A DNA stretch of 42,829 nucleotides. Origin: JBOHWJ01 sp050736615. Its GTDB lineage: Bacteria; Desulfobacterota; Binatia; Binatales; Binataceae. The stretch is taken from assembly GCA_050736615.1 (NCBI GenBank), contig JBOHWL010000189.1:1-42829 (forward strand). The letters run 5' to 3'. Position numbers and translations under genes: made by a program. This document shows positions 31,809-40,092 of this stretch, one piece after another. How positions within the stretch are numbered: the stretch's first letter is position 1; each line of letters begins with the position of its first letter. The notes beneath the pieces are model-generated. The model made no database searches. It was not told the origin of the DNA and saw only the letters and a program-made list of their open reading frames with translations.

Positions 31809-33932
31809 GTGAAAACACGGCCGGGAGCACCTTATCCGCTGGGTACGACGTGGGATGGCTCAGGGGTGAATTTCGCCCTTTTTTCCGAAAACGCCGAGGG
31901 TGTCGAACTATGTCTATTCGACGGCGATGGTAATCAGCAAATCGAATGTATCCCGGTGTCGGAACGCACAACGCAGGTCTGGCACATCTATATTCCCGAG
32001 TTGAAGCCTGGTCAGCGTTATGGCTATCGAGTGCACGGGCCGTACGAGCCGGCCAACGGCCATCGCTTCAATCCGGCCAAGCTCGTGCTCGATCCCTATG
32101 CTTGTGCGATCGATCGCCGGCTGGTCTGGGACGATACCCTGTTCGCGTACCAGTTCGACCATGCCGATAAGGACCTGAGCAAGGACGAGCGCGACAGTGC
32201 GGCGGCGATGCCGAAAGGCGTGGTGATCGCCGACACTTATGATTGGGGTGGCGACCGTCTGTTGCGCATCCCCTGGCATCAGACCGTCATTTACGAATTG
32301 CACGTCAAAGGCTTCACAGCGCGCCATCCCGAAGTCCCCGAGGAGTTGCGCGGCACCTACGCCGGGCTTGCCTCGCCAGCGGTGATTGAGTATTTGCGAT
32401 CACTCGGGATCACCGCCGTCGAGCTGATGCCGATTCATCAGTTCGTGGCTGACCGCCATCTGATCGAGCGTAAGCTGACAAATTATTGGGGTTACAATTC
32501 GATCGCCTTCTTCGCCGCCGACATGCGCTACAGCTCGCGCGGCGGGCTGGGCCAGCAGGTCATTGAATTCAAGGACATGGTCAAGACGTTTCACGCCGCC
32601 GGCATCGAGGTAATTCTCGATGTGGTTTATAACCACACCGCGGAGGGCAACGAACTGGGACCGACCTTATGTTTTCGCGGCATCGATAACGCCAGCTATT
32701 ACCGCCTGATGCCGGATGACCGCCGCCATTACATGGACTTCACCGGATGCGGCAACAGCCTCAACATGGTCCATCCGCGCACCCTGCAGTTGATTATGGA
32801 TAGCCTGCGGTACTGGGTCCAGCGGATGCACGTCGATGGCTTCCGCTTTGATTTGGCCTCGACGCTGGCGCGCGAGCTCCACGAAGTCGACCGCCTGGGC
32901 GCCTTCTTCGATATTATTCAGCAGGACCCGGTGCTGAGCCAGGTCAAGTTGATCGCGGAGCCGTGGGATTTGGGCGAGGGCGGTTATCAGGTGGGTAATT
33001 TCCCTGAGCTATGGTCCGAATGGAACGGCAAGTATCGCGATTCCGTGCGCGACTATTTGCGCGGAGCCGAACAGTCGTTGGGTGAATTCGCGGCGCGCTT
33101 CACCGGCAGTTCCGACCTTTACGAAACCAGCGGCCGCCGTCCCAGTGCGAGCATCAATTTCATCACCGCGCATGACGGCTTCACGCTCAACGACCTGGTT
33201 TCGTACAACGAAAAACATAACGAGGCCAACGGCGAGGAAAACCGCGACGGCGAGAGTAACAACCGTTCATGGAATTGCGGCGCCGAAGGACCGACCGAGG
33301 ATGCGGCTATCAATGGCTTGCGTGATCGCCAGCGGCGCAATTTCCTCGCGACGCTGTTTCTGTCGCAGGGTGTGCCGATGCTGTTGGGAGGCGATGAGGC
33401 CGCCCGCACGCAAGGTGGCAACAACAATGCCTACTGCCAGGACAACGAAATTTCGTGGTTTGACTGGGGTTCGGCCGATCAAACCCTGCAAAAATTCACG
33501 CGCGATTTAATCGCGCTGCGCAAACAGCACCCGGTGTTTCGTCGCCGCCGATGGTTCGAAAGCAGGCCGATTCGCGGCGGCGAAGCAAATGATATCGGCT
33601 GGTTCCGGCCCGGCGGCCAGCCCATGTCGGATGAGGATTGGAACGCTGGCTTCAAATCATTGGCGGTTTATTTGAACGGCGCGGGCATTCCTACGCCAAA
33701 TGCGGCGGGCGAACGTGTCGTGGACCAGAGTTTTCTGTTGCTGTTCAACGCTGATCATGAGCCCTGCGAGTTCACCGCGCCCGGCGGTTTGCCGGATCGG
33801 TCGTGGACAAAAGTGATTTACACGGCCGAAGGCGAAATCAAACAACCTGATGACACCCATCGTGTGGATGTTAAGATCAAACTCGAAGGCCGTTCGTTGA
33901 TGCTGCTAATCGCCGAAAAGGGGGAGGATTGA
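31809..33932 (+). CDS. glgX: Glycogen debranching enzyme GlgX
   Basis: A 707-residue isoamylase-type GH13 enzyme that removes short alpha-1,6 branches from glycogen. The N-terminal CBM48-like domain (TRPGAPYPLGTTWDGSGVNF) is followed by the TIM barrel: LDVVYNHTAEG (near 275), DGFRFDLAS with the nucleophile Asp near 345, LIAEPWD with the acid Glu near 382, and TAHDGFT near 453. The C-terminal domain ends with RSLMLLIAEKGED. GTG 31809 has GAGGAGA 8 bases upstream. No glgA, glgB, glgC or treY/treZ lies in the window, so the gene is isolated here. Start codon and length are normal for the family. Confidence 0.96.
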   Translation: MKTRPGAPYPLGTTWDGSGVNFALFSENAEGVELCLFDGDGNQQIECIPVSERTTQVWHIYIPELKPGQRYGYRVHGPYEPANGHRFNPAKLVLDPYACAIDRRLVWDDTLFAYQFDHADKDLSKDERDSAAAMPKGVVIADTYDWGGDRLLRIPWHQTVIYELHVKGFTARHPEVPEELRGTYAGLASPAVIEYLRSLGITAVELMPIHQFVADRHLIERKLTNYWGYNSIAFFAADMRYSSRGGLGQQVIEFKDMVKTFHAAGIEVILDVVYNHTAEGNELGPTLCFRGIDNASYYRLMPDDRRHYMDFTGCGNSLNMVHPRTLQLIMDSLRYWVQRMHVDGFRFDLASTLARELHEVDRLGAFFDIIQQDPVLSQVKLIAEPWDLGEGGYQVGNFPELWSEWNGKYRDSVRDYLRGAEQSLGEFAARFTGSSDLYETSGRRPSASINFITAHDGFTLNDLVSYNEKHNEANGEENRDGESNNRSWNCGAEGPTEDAAINGLRDRQRRNFLATLFLSQGVPMLLGGDEAARTQGGNNNAYCQDNEISWFDWGSADQTLQKFTRDLIALRKQHPVFRRRRWFESRPIRGGEANDIGWFRPGGQPMSDEDWNAGFKSLAVYLNGAGIPTPNAAGERVVDQSFLLLFNADHEPCEFTAPGGLPDRSWTKVIYTAEGEIKQPDDTHRVDVKIKLEGRSLMLLIAEKGED

Positions 33933-34083
33933 CCCGCACAGTCGGCCTACTTGCCGCTGATCAGCGGGCTGGACAATCAGGAGAAATCCCGGGAATGAGC
34001 GGCGCGCGGAGAGTATGCTGATTACAGGGCGGCGGTGTTCGCCCGAAGTGAGTATTGGCAACTCAGCCATTGAGGGAAAGACC

Positions 34084-34344
34084 GTGGAAATCAATAATAC
34101 CGCTAGAATTCACAATCAGTTGGATGGGGCGCGCCATGCGCTGCGAGAGACCGCGTTGGAGGCACGACACAAAGTGGGCGAATTCGGAGAAATTGTCAGA
34201 GATCACCCCATTATGGTGCCGGCATTGATCGCCACCGCCGGACTGCTGCTGGCGACGAAAATTGGACGGATGCTGCTGCTGCCCGTCGCCCTTGGCGCGG
34301 TTGTTTCGATCACCGCGATGGGAAAAAAAGCTGACGCGGCCTGA
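34084..34344 (+). CDS. Small membrane protein, ElaB/DUF883-like layout
   Basis: An 86-residue protein. A polar amphipathic helix (HNQLDGARHALRETALEAR, GEFGEIVRDHP) is followed by a single hydrophobic helix, PALIATAGLLLATKIGRMLLLPVALGAVV, and a short Lys-rich end. This is the general layout of DUF883/ElaB/YqjD-type inner-membrane proteins, though I cannot claim the family. GTG 34084 has GAGGGAAAG about 5 bases upstream and is preferred over ATG 34015. It is convergent with the acyl-CoA dehydrogenase, 72 bases apart. Confidence 0.55.
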   Translation: MEINNTARIHNQLDGARHALRETALEARHKVGEFGEIVRDHPIMVPALIATAGLLLATKIGRMLLLPVALGAVVSITAMGKKADAA

Positions 34345-34416
34345 TAAATCATGCGGTTACGTTCGTCCGGACGTGAGACGAACCCTTGGTTATCCGGCGG
34401 CCGGTCCGGCTGAAGC

Positions 34417-35604
34417 CTAACCCTTGGGCAGGCCCAGCACGCGTTCGCCGATGATGTTGTGCTGGATTTCGTTGGTGCCGGCCGCGATGGTGCCGCGCCG
34501 GGCCGCGAGCATCCGATGCGACCATTTGCCATGATCGACTGACCAACGGGCCTGGTACTCAAGCTGGCTGTACGGGCCTAACAACTCCATCGCGAACTTC
34601 TGCATCCGCAGATTCAAGTCCGTAGTGCACAATTTCATCATCGAGCCTTCGGGACCAGGCGGCAGGCCCTTTAATTGCCGCGTGAGTTGGCGATAGCTGG
34701 TGTATTTCAATCCTTCCGCCTCACAGGCGAAAACCGCTAGGCGATCGCGCACGTAACGATCCTCGATCGCGGGACGTCCATGGTATTCAACCTGTTTCGC
34801 AGCTTCGGCCAACTGCCGCACTTCGACCATCATGTCGGTGCGGCCGCCGTGGATGGTCCGCTCGAACATCATGTTGGTGATGGCGACGCGCCAACCTTCG
34901 TTCTTGACCCCGACGAGGTTGGCTTTGGGCACCTGGACGTCGTCGAAGAACACCTGATTGAAACCGTGCTCGCCGGTGATTTGAATCAATGGACGAATCG
35001 TGACGCCGGGCGTCTTGAGGTCCACCAGCAGATAGCTCAGGCCCTTATGCTTGGGTGCATCCGGATCAGTGCGGCAGAGCAGGGTGCTGAAATCGGCGTG
35101 ATGCGCGTTGGAGGTCCAGACTTTCGAGCCGTTGACGACGAAATGGTCGCCATGGTCGTGAGCGCGCGTTTCCACCGCGGCCAGGTCCGAGCCATGATTG
35201 GGCTCCGACAGGCCCTGGCACCAAATCTCCTCGGCCGAGGGGATCTTCGGAATGTAGCGCTTTTTCTGTTCGGGCGTGCCCCATTGCATAAGAGTGGGGC
35301 CGACGCGCGCGATACCCTGAAAGTTCACCGTCGGTGGCGCTTTCGCGCGGTCCAGTTCCTGATTATAGACAATCTGCTGGAGAAAGGTGGCGCCACGCCC
35401 GCCGTATTCGGTTGGCCAATGGATGCACATCCAGCCGCCGTCGTAGAGTTTGCGATGCCACGCGCGGCGGCGTTCGAACTCCTGGTTGGTATCCGGATCG
35501 GCTAATTCAGTGTCGTCGCGCCAGTCGCGGGGCAGGTTCTGTTCGAGCCAGCTTCTGAACTCGCCCCGAAACGCCTCGTCGTCTTCGCCGAATTTGAAAT
35601 CCAT
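34417..35604 (-). CDS. Acyl-CoA dehydrogenase
   Basis: A 395-residue FAD-dependent acyl-CoA dehydrogenase. Seen: WPTEYGGRGAT near residue 65, QGLSEPNHGSDLAAVET near residue 130 (substrate-side loop), VNGSKVWTSNAHHAD near residue 157 (FAD site), an R-rich FERTIHGG helix start near residue 255, and RRGTIAAGTNEIQHNIIGERVLGLP at the end, split by the usual TNEIQ motif. The ATG at 35604 is the family start; a longer frame upstream would overlap the MBL gene. The group fits actinobacterial-like FadE enzymes whose substrates range from fatty to steroid side-chain acyl-CoAs. It starts 31 bases after the MBL hydrolase stop, so an operon is likely. Confidence 0.93.
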   Translation of the reverse strand: MDFKFGEDDEAFRGEFRSWLEQNLPRDWRDDTELADPDTNQEFERRRAWHRKLYDGGWMCIHWPTEYGGRGATFLQQIVYNQELDRAKAPPTVNFQGIARVGPTLMQWGTPEQKKRYIPKIPSAEEIWCQGLSEPNHGSDLAAVETRAHDHGDHFVVNGSKVWTSNAHHADFSTLLCRTDPDAPKHKGLSYLLVDLKTPGVTIRPLIQITGEHGFNQVFFDDVQVPKANLVGVKNEGWRVAITNMMFERTIHGGRTDMMVEVRQLAEAAKQVEYHGRPAIEDRYVRDRLAVFACEAEGLKYTSYRQLTRQLKGLPPGPEGSMMKLCTTDLNLRMQKFAMELLGPYSQLEYQARWSVDHGKWSHRMLAARRGTIAAGTNEIQHNIIGERVLGLPKG

Positions 35605-35635
35605 GAGTGCGTCTCCCGCCGCGTGTCCGCGCCGT

Positions 35636-36490
35636 CTATGCCTCGAAGCGAAAGGCGCCGTTGCGGCGCACGATATGGCCGGCCGTCGGACCGGAAAAAT
35701 GCGTGCCCAGCACGCGAATCGGCTGGTCGCAGTAGCGCTCGACGAAGCGCCGCCGGGTGTCACTGCCCTGCGCCGGGTCGGTGTCGAAACCGCAGACCCA
35801 GTCCGGATGCGCCACCTGGATCGGATGATGAATCAGGTCACCGGTAATTACGGCATTCTCGCCGCGCGACGAGATGCGCACGCTCATATGGCCCGGCGTA
35901 TGACCCGGCGTTGGCTCCAGCCAAACTTCGCTGGTCAGCTTGAGGTCGGGTTCGACCAGCTCGGCGAGTTTGGCGTCGATTACCGGCCGCACCGAGTCGT
36001 CGATGGGGTTTTTGAAATCCGGACTGCCGTCGAACTTCGACCAATGGTCCCATTCGCGCCGCCCCATGAGGTAGCGCGCCTTGGGGAAGGTCGGGTTCCA
36101 GCGCCCATTTTCCAACACCGTATTCCAGCCGACGTGATCGACGTGCAGATGCGTGCAAACCACCATATCGATCGACTCGCGCGTGAAACCGGCCTGATCA
36201 AATTCCTGCAGAAACGGCAGCCGCATCAGGTTCCATTCTTTGAAGCCCGGCCGCACCTTATCGTTGCCGACGCAGGTGTCGACCACAATACGTTTGCCTT
36301 CGGATTCGACCACCAGGGCGTGAATGCTCAGGCGAAAGCGGCCTTCGTTGTCGATGAACGGCTTGAGCCATTCGTCTTCGCGTTGGACATTGTCGGGCGT
36401 CGCTTCGCCCAAAATCATGGTGCCTTTCCAGATCAAGTCCTGTTCCTGCAGCCGTGTGACGCGAACCTCGCCGATTTGCCAGCTATGCAT
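35636..36490 (-). CDS. Metallo-beta-lactamase-fold hydrolase
   Basis: A 284-residue MBL-fold enzyme. The metal-binding motif is THLHVDHVGW near residue 110. A further His lies in TPGHTPGHMSV near residue 205, then the Asp of ITGDLIHHP and the late His of LGTHFSGPTAGH near residue 270. These supply a two-metal site. Hydrolysis of a lactone, ester or thioester is expected; the substrate is unknown. ATG 36490 has GGAGG 5 bases upstream. It lies directly before the acyl-CoA dehydrogenase, so it may act in the same degradation route. It is divergent from the molybdopterin-fold gene. Confidence 0.9.
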   Translation of the reverse strand: MHSWQIGEVRVTRLQEQDLIWKGTMILGEATPDNVQREDEWLKPFIDNEGRFRLSIHALVVESEGKRIVVDTCVGNDKVRPGFKEWNLMRLPFLQEFDQAGFTRESIDMVVCTHLHVDHVGWNTVLENGRWNPTFPKARYLMGRREWDHWSKFDGSPDFKNPIDDSVRPVIDAKLAELVEPDLKLTSEVWLEPTPGHTPGHMSVRISSRGENAVITGDLIHHPIQVAHPDWVCGFDTDPAQGSDTRRRFVERYCDQPIRVLGTHFSGPTAGHIVRRNGAFRFEA

Positions 36491-36664
36491 AAACACCTCC
36501 GCCCTTTCGCGCACCTTAACGCGGTTGCCGCCGTTTCGGCAATCGCCGCGCGAGCATACGTCGGCAGCCCGCCATCGACGCTCTGGCCGAGGAATTTTTT
36601 TGCACGTGAAGTTGCAATACACTTAGGCGCGTTGAAAATTTCAGCCACACGATTTTCCTTTCAA

Positions 36665-37195
36665 ATGCGCGGCGCCGGTTTCGGATTATCGCTCACGTTG
36701 TTGCTGCTCATCACGGCGGGCGCCGCCAGCGCGATTGCCGGCGAAGTCGCGCCGACCAGAAATGTACCCGAGATTGCCACCCTGCGCGTGGTTGGCGTGG
36801 TGCCCCACCCACTGACCTTGCAGCTCTACGATTTGGAGAAGCTACCCGCACGGACGGTAACCGCGAAGGACGCGAGCGGAGTCAAGGTAAAATATCGCGG
36901 CGTGACGCTGTGGAGCATCCTAAACCGCGCCGGGGTGCCGCGGAGAGAGCGCATTCGCGGCGCCATGATGCTCGACTACGTGGTCGTTGACGCGCTGGAC
37001 GGTTATCGGGTGGTTTTTTCATTAGCGGAACTCGACCCCAAGCTCAGCAAGCTCGTGGTGCTGCTGGCTTATAAGCGCAACGGGCAGGCAATTCCCCCGC
37101 CTGAAGGGCCGTTTCGAATCGTCATCCCGTCGGAGAAATATAATGCACGATGGGTGCGCGAGGTCACGGTTCTGGACGTCCGCAAGGCGCGATGA
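36665..37195 (+). CDS. Exported molybdopterin-oxidoreductase-fold protein
   Basis: A 176-residue protein. The signal peptide spans about residues 1-26 (GLSLTLLLLITAGAASAIAG). The mature part resembles the molybdopterin-binding core of sulfite-oxidase-like proteins: PLTLQLYDLEKLPARTVTAKD, KVKYRGVTLWSILNRAGVP, YVVVDALDGYRVVFSLAELDP and GPFRIVIPSEKYNARWVREV. The mature chain has no cysteine, so the usual Mo-ligating residue is missing. Many such short periplasmic proteins may not hold the cofactor. The start at 36665 is chosen for the signal peptide; the frame is open far upstream in unrelated antisense DNA. Function unknown. Confidence 0.75.
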   Translation: MRGAGFGLSLTLLLLITAGAASAIAGEVAPTRNVPEIATLRVVGVVPHPLTLQLYDLEKLPARTVTAKDASGVKVKYRGVTLWSILNRAGVPRRERIRGAMMLDYVVVDALDGYRVVFSLAELDPKLSKLVVLLAYKRNGQAIPPPEGPFRIVIPSEKYNARWVREVTVLDVRKAR

Positions 37196-37261
37196 TTGGC
37201 CCGTTGGATGGCTTGAAAGCGGCGCGCCCCCCTCACGTCAACACCCATCAAGGAAGCTGTC

Positions 37262-38131
37262 ATGAACGATTTGGTTCGTATGAAGACGGTCGCAATTATT
37301 GGCGCGGGTGAAATGGGCGCCGCGGTCGGGCGTCGTATGCGGGCGATGGGTGCGCGCGTTCTGACCACGCTCAATGGCCGCGGCGCCGCCAGTGCGGAGC
37401 GGGTGCGTCGCGCCGGACTCGAGGTTATTGGCGATGATGATCGGCTGATACGGGAAGCCGGTTTCGTACTGTCTATCGTGCCGCCAGGGCAAGTGCATGC
37501 GGTAGCTGAGCGCTTCCTGCGTCCGCTGCACGCGGTTAGCGAAAAACCAGTCTTCGCGGATTGCAACGCCGTATCACCTGCGACCGTGCGCCATCTCGCC
37601 ACGACGCTTGCGGTCACCGGTTGCCGCTTCGTGGACGCCGGTATCATTGGCGGACCGCCGTCCGACGACGGTGCCAAAGGACCGCGCTTCTATGCGTCGG
37701 GCGAATACGCCCAGGAGTTGGCGCGGCTGCGCAACTATGGGATTGACGTCGCGGTGCTCGACGCGCCGGTCGGCGCCGCCTCGGCGCTTAAACTATCCTA
37801 TGCCGGCATCACCAAGGGCCTTATCGCGATGGGAGCGGCGATGATCGGTGCGGCTGAACGTGAGGGATTGAGCCTCGCGCTACAAAAGGAATTGGAGCGC
37901 AGCCAACCGCATCTCTTAGCCTGGCTCGGGTTCGGTGTTCCCAACCTGTCGCGCAAAGCCTATCGCTGGGTGGCCGAAATGGACGAGATTGCCTCGTTTA
38001 TTGGTGAAACTGGCGCGGGTGGCGGGATTTATGCCGAAGTGGCACGTCTGTTCGAGCACGTCGCGCGGGAGCGCGAGCGCAATGGCGACGAGGCGTTTGC
38101 AAAGCTTAACGCCTTTGTAAAGCCACGGTGA
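37262..38131 (+). CDS. NAD(P)-dependent 3-hydroxyisobutyrate-dehydrogenase-like protein
   Basis: A 289-residue Rossmann protein. The NAD(P) loop IIGAGEMGAAVG lies near residues 11-22, then LSIVPPGQ near residue 75, FADCNAVSP near residue 100, and a DAGIIGGPPSDDGAKGP segment near residue 125 that resembles the family DAPVSGG motif. The catalytic-Lys-like stretch is ALKLSYAGITKGL near residue 180. The helical C-terminal half matches the DUF1932/6-phosphogluconate-dehydrogenase-like family. It may oxidise a beta-hydroxyacid, but the substrate is unknown. AAGGAAGC lies 8 bases before the ATG. It follows the exported protein by 66 bases on the same strand. Confidence 0.82.
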   Translation: MNDLVRMKTVAIIGAGEMGAAVGRRMRAMGARVLTTLNGRGAASAERVRRAGLEVIGDDDRLIREAGFVLSIVPPGQVHAVAERFLRPLHAVSEKPVFADCNAVSPATVRHLATTLAVTGCRFVDAGIIGGPPSDDGAKGPRFYASGEYAQELARLRNYGIDVAVLDAPVGAASALKLSYAGITKGLIAMGAAMIGAAEREGLSLALQKELERSQPHLLAWLGFGVPNLSRKAYRWVAEMDEIASFIGETGAGGGIYAEVARLFEHVARERERNGDEAFAKLNAFVKPR

Positions 38132-38181
38132 ATACCTGCTGATACGCGGCATCGGCTCGATTGCTGGCGCCTAATCGCCTA

Positions 38182-39192
38182 TCAGGCGCCGCGCGGCATC
38201 CGGCGATGATAGGTCCACCAGGCGCCCAACCACACCGCCGCTATCGACGCGACGATCAGGAGCCCGGCGCGCGTAAAGTCGAACGCGTTGACCCAGGTCC
38301 AAAAACTTCCGTCCAGGGCCAGGCCGGCGGCGATGACCTGCAACCATTCAATCGCTCCAACCGATAACGCCGCCGCCACCGTAAGCGCGGTTACCGCTAG
38401 GTTGAACAGCAGTTTGCGCTGATTCATGCTGTCGGCCCATTCATACACGCGTGTCATCATGGCGCCGTCGAGCGTATCGACCAGCATCATGCCGACGGTG
38501 AACATGGCCGGCAGGATCATCACAGACCAAAGCGATATATGCGCGTGTGCGGCGGCGCCAGCCGAAAGCGCGAGCAAGGCGATTTCCGTGGCGGTGTCGA
38601 ACCCCAGCCCGAATAGCAATCCGACGAAATACATTTTCCAGGTTACGTCGATTCGCCGGTAGATGAAGCGTAAGATCCGCGCGGCAATCCCGCGGCGATC
38701 CAGCACGGCCGTCATTTGGCGATCGATCTCCTCATGCGAGGCGGAAGTGCGGGACAAACGAAAGGCTCCCCAAAGCTGGATCAACGCAACCAGATTGAAA
38801 AGTCCGATCAGCGTCAGAAACGCGGCCGAGATAATAGGTCCAAGCAGCGCGCCCGAATGCGCCCAGTCCGCCCTTCGCCCGCCATGCGAAGAGACCGTTA
38901 GTACCACCATCAACGTGATGAGGATCACTATTGTCGAATGGCCGAGCGCGAAAAAAAAGCCGCTGGAGGAAGATGGTTTGCGATCTTGCCTGAGCTTGCG
39001 CGTAACGTTGTCGATAGCCGCGATATGGTCGGCGTCGAAACCGTGACGAACGCCCAGAAAATAGGCGATGGTTCCCAGTTCAAGTAGGGTGTCCCGTCCG
39101 GGCGCCCACGCGAGCAGCGCCAGCCATGCCGCGAAGTTGAGCGCACCGACCAGATAAAGCAGGACGCGTGTAGAGGGGGTGCGCTGGTTCAT
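38182..39192 (-). CDS. NiCoT-family nickel/cobalt permease (probable cobalt supply for thiocyanate hydrolase)
   Basis: A 336-residue polytopic membrane protein of the HoxN/NixA/NhlF family, with about eight helices. The family signature RHGFDADHIAAIDN (His50 to His56) is complete, and GLLFGLGFDTATE, the second conserved block, is present. These carriers import Ni2+ or Co2+. NhlF imports cobalt for Rhodococcus nitrile hydratase. The thiocyanate hydrolase genes just upstream encode a cobalt enzyme of the same fold family, so cobalt is the likely cargo. ATG 39192 has GGAG 5 bases upstream. It starts 13 bases after the small Cys-rich gene. Confidence 0.9.
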   Translation of the reverse strand: MNQRTPSTRVLLYLVGALNFAAWLALLAWAPGRDTLLELGTIAYFLGVRHGFDADHIAAIDNVTRKLRQDRKPSSSSGFFFALGHSTIVILITLMVVLTVSSHGGRRADWAHSGALLGPIISAAFLTLIGLFNLVALIQLWGAFRLSRTSASHEEIDRQMTAVLDRRGIAARILRFIYRRIDVTWKMYFVGLLFGLGFDTATEIALLALSAGAAAHAHISLWSVMILPAMFTVGMMLVDTLDGAMMTRVYEWADSMNQRKLLFNLAVTALTVAAALSVGAIEWLQVIAAGLALDGSFWTWVNAFDFTRAGLLIVASIAAVWLGAWWTYHRRMPRGA

Positions 39193-39205
39193 CGCTCCGT
39201 CCGAA

Positions 39206-39406
39206 TTAGAAGCGGCCGCCGATTCCACGCCCCATCGGCATGTTCAGAAACCGGCGCGGCTGCGGCGTCGGCGAGACGATTGCCGCGGGTGCGCTCACCG
39301 GCGGCTGACGCATATTGGCGCATGCGCAGCAGCCCAGGCATGCGATCACACCGCCGATTGCCAACCCGCATACCAGCGCTTTCAGGTTTGTGGTGCGTGC
39401 CGACAT
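39206..39406 (-). CDS. Small cysteine-rich, probably membrane-anchored protein
   Basis: A 66-residue product with MSARTTNLKALVCGLAIGG, then a hydrophobic stretch ending GCCACAN, then a Pro-rich tail (PPVSAPAAIVSPTPQPRR). It could be a lipoprotein or a single-span protein with a periplasmic tail. Start may be 39406 or 39433. It lies 13 bases before the NiCoT permease on the same strand, so it is probably co-transcribed. There are four cysteines in a short hydrophobic segment. No known family; it may be metal-related, but that is speculative. Confidence 0.45.
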   Translation of the reverse strand: MSARTTNLKALVCGLAIGGVIACLGCCACANMRQPPVSAPAAIVSPTPQPRRFLNMPMGRGIGGRF

Positions 39407-39446
39407 GCGAGCTTCCGGGGATAGCGGGCGCAAATCAATTACCTGG

Positions 39447-39464
39447 AACGCAGCTCGCAGACTC
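39447..39464 (+). repeat. 18-bp repeat-family motif in the 39407-39738 gap
   Basis: AACGCAGCTCGCAGACTC, the family 18-mer, is followed by GCCTGCTCGTTTCGC. It lies upstream of the small Cys-rich gene, and the rest of the element is missing. In the remainder of the 330-base gap I see a GCGTACATTCCTCGC / GTGAAGCGTACG imperfect pair near 39566-39592, but no gene and no recognisable cobalamin or nickel riboswitch. Confidence 0.5.
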
Positions 39465-39738
39465 GCCTGCTCGTTTCGCTTCGCTCGACTGGCGTGCGCA
39501 CCGAATTGTTAGGACTTAGGTGTCAATTTGAGAATCAAGTGGCGTGGAACTTTGTCTGTTATCTAGCGTACATTCCTCGCGTCGTGAAGCGTACGATCCA
39601 TGTGCGGATCTTCACCTAACTTCCTTGCCACTGCGCCGGGTCGCTGCGCCTCCCTTTTCCCAATAACTGCCGCCGTACGCTCGATATTCGCAAGCCAAAA
39701 ACTGGCAGCGCACTTCTAACAACCGCTCTGATTTCGCC

Positions 39739-40092
39739 TTATGCTGTTTCGAGCCGCGAGCGGACGGCACGCATGCGGCTGGCGAGGTCACCCTCGGTTA
39801 CGAGGCCGCAGCTGAGCATGATATGCACAAGTGCGAGGAGCTGACGCTCTGGGGCAGGAACGTCGCTATATACGGACTCTGCAAGCTCATCCTCGGCTCG
39901 GCGCCGATCGAGTGCAGGAAGCGCGCCGCTGGCGGCGAGGCAGTCGCACATTGCGTTGAGGCTCGTTTTCCACGGTGGGTTCGGATTGGTAACGCCGTAA
40001 TGTGGCGCTAGTACCTCCCAAGTCTTTTCCGCATTGCGTAAGGCCTCCAGCAACGCGATCCGGCGGGAATCAACCTCACTCCTTGCGCTCAT
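39739..40092 (-). CDS. Thiocyanate-hydrolase / nitrile-hydratase activator-like protein (P15K type)
   Basis: A 117-residue helical protein. Its middle (NAEKTWEVLAPHYGVTNPNPPW) is like the small activator or cobalt-insertion proteins of nitrile hydratases and the P15K gene that follows scnC in Thiobacillus thioparus, as I recall it. It would help load Co3+ into the gamma subunit. Its ATG lies inside the end of scnC (17-base overlap), so it is translated with it. There is no signal peptide and no metal-binding Cys cluster. The position immediately after scnC is the best evidence; the sequence match is from memory. Confidence 0.7.
   Translation of the reverse strand: MSARSEVDSRRIALLEALRNAEKTWEVLAPHYGVTNPNPPWKTSLNAMCDCLAASGALPALDRRRAEDELAESVYSDVPAPERQLLALVHIMLSCGLVTEGDLASRMRAVRSRLETA

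Noticed and set aside
35450..36664. Open frame running into the exported molybdopterin-fold protein
   Set aside because: The upstream part is antisense to the dehydrogenase and MBL genes; the signal peptide begins at 36665.
39407..39738. A cobalamin or nickel riboswitch upstream of the NiCoT gene
   Set aside because: I could not find a conserved B12 box or nickel/cobalt aptamer features.
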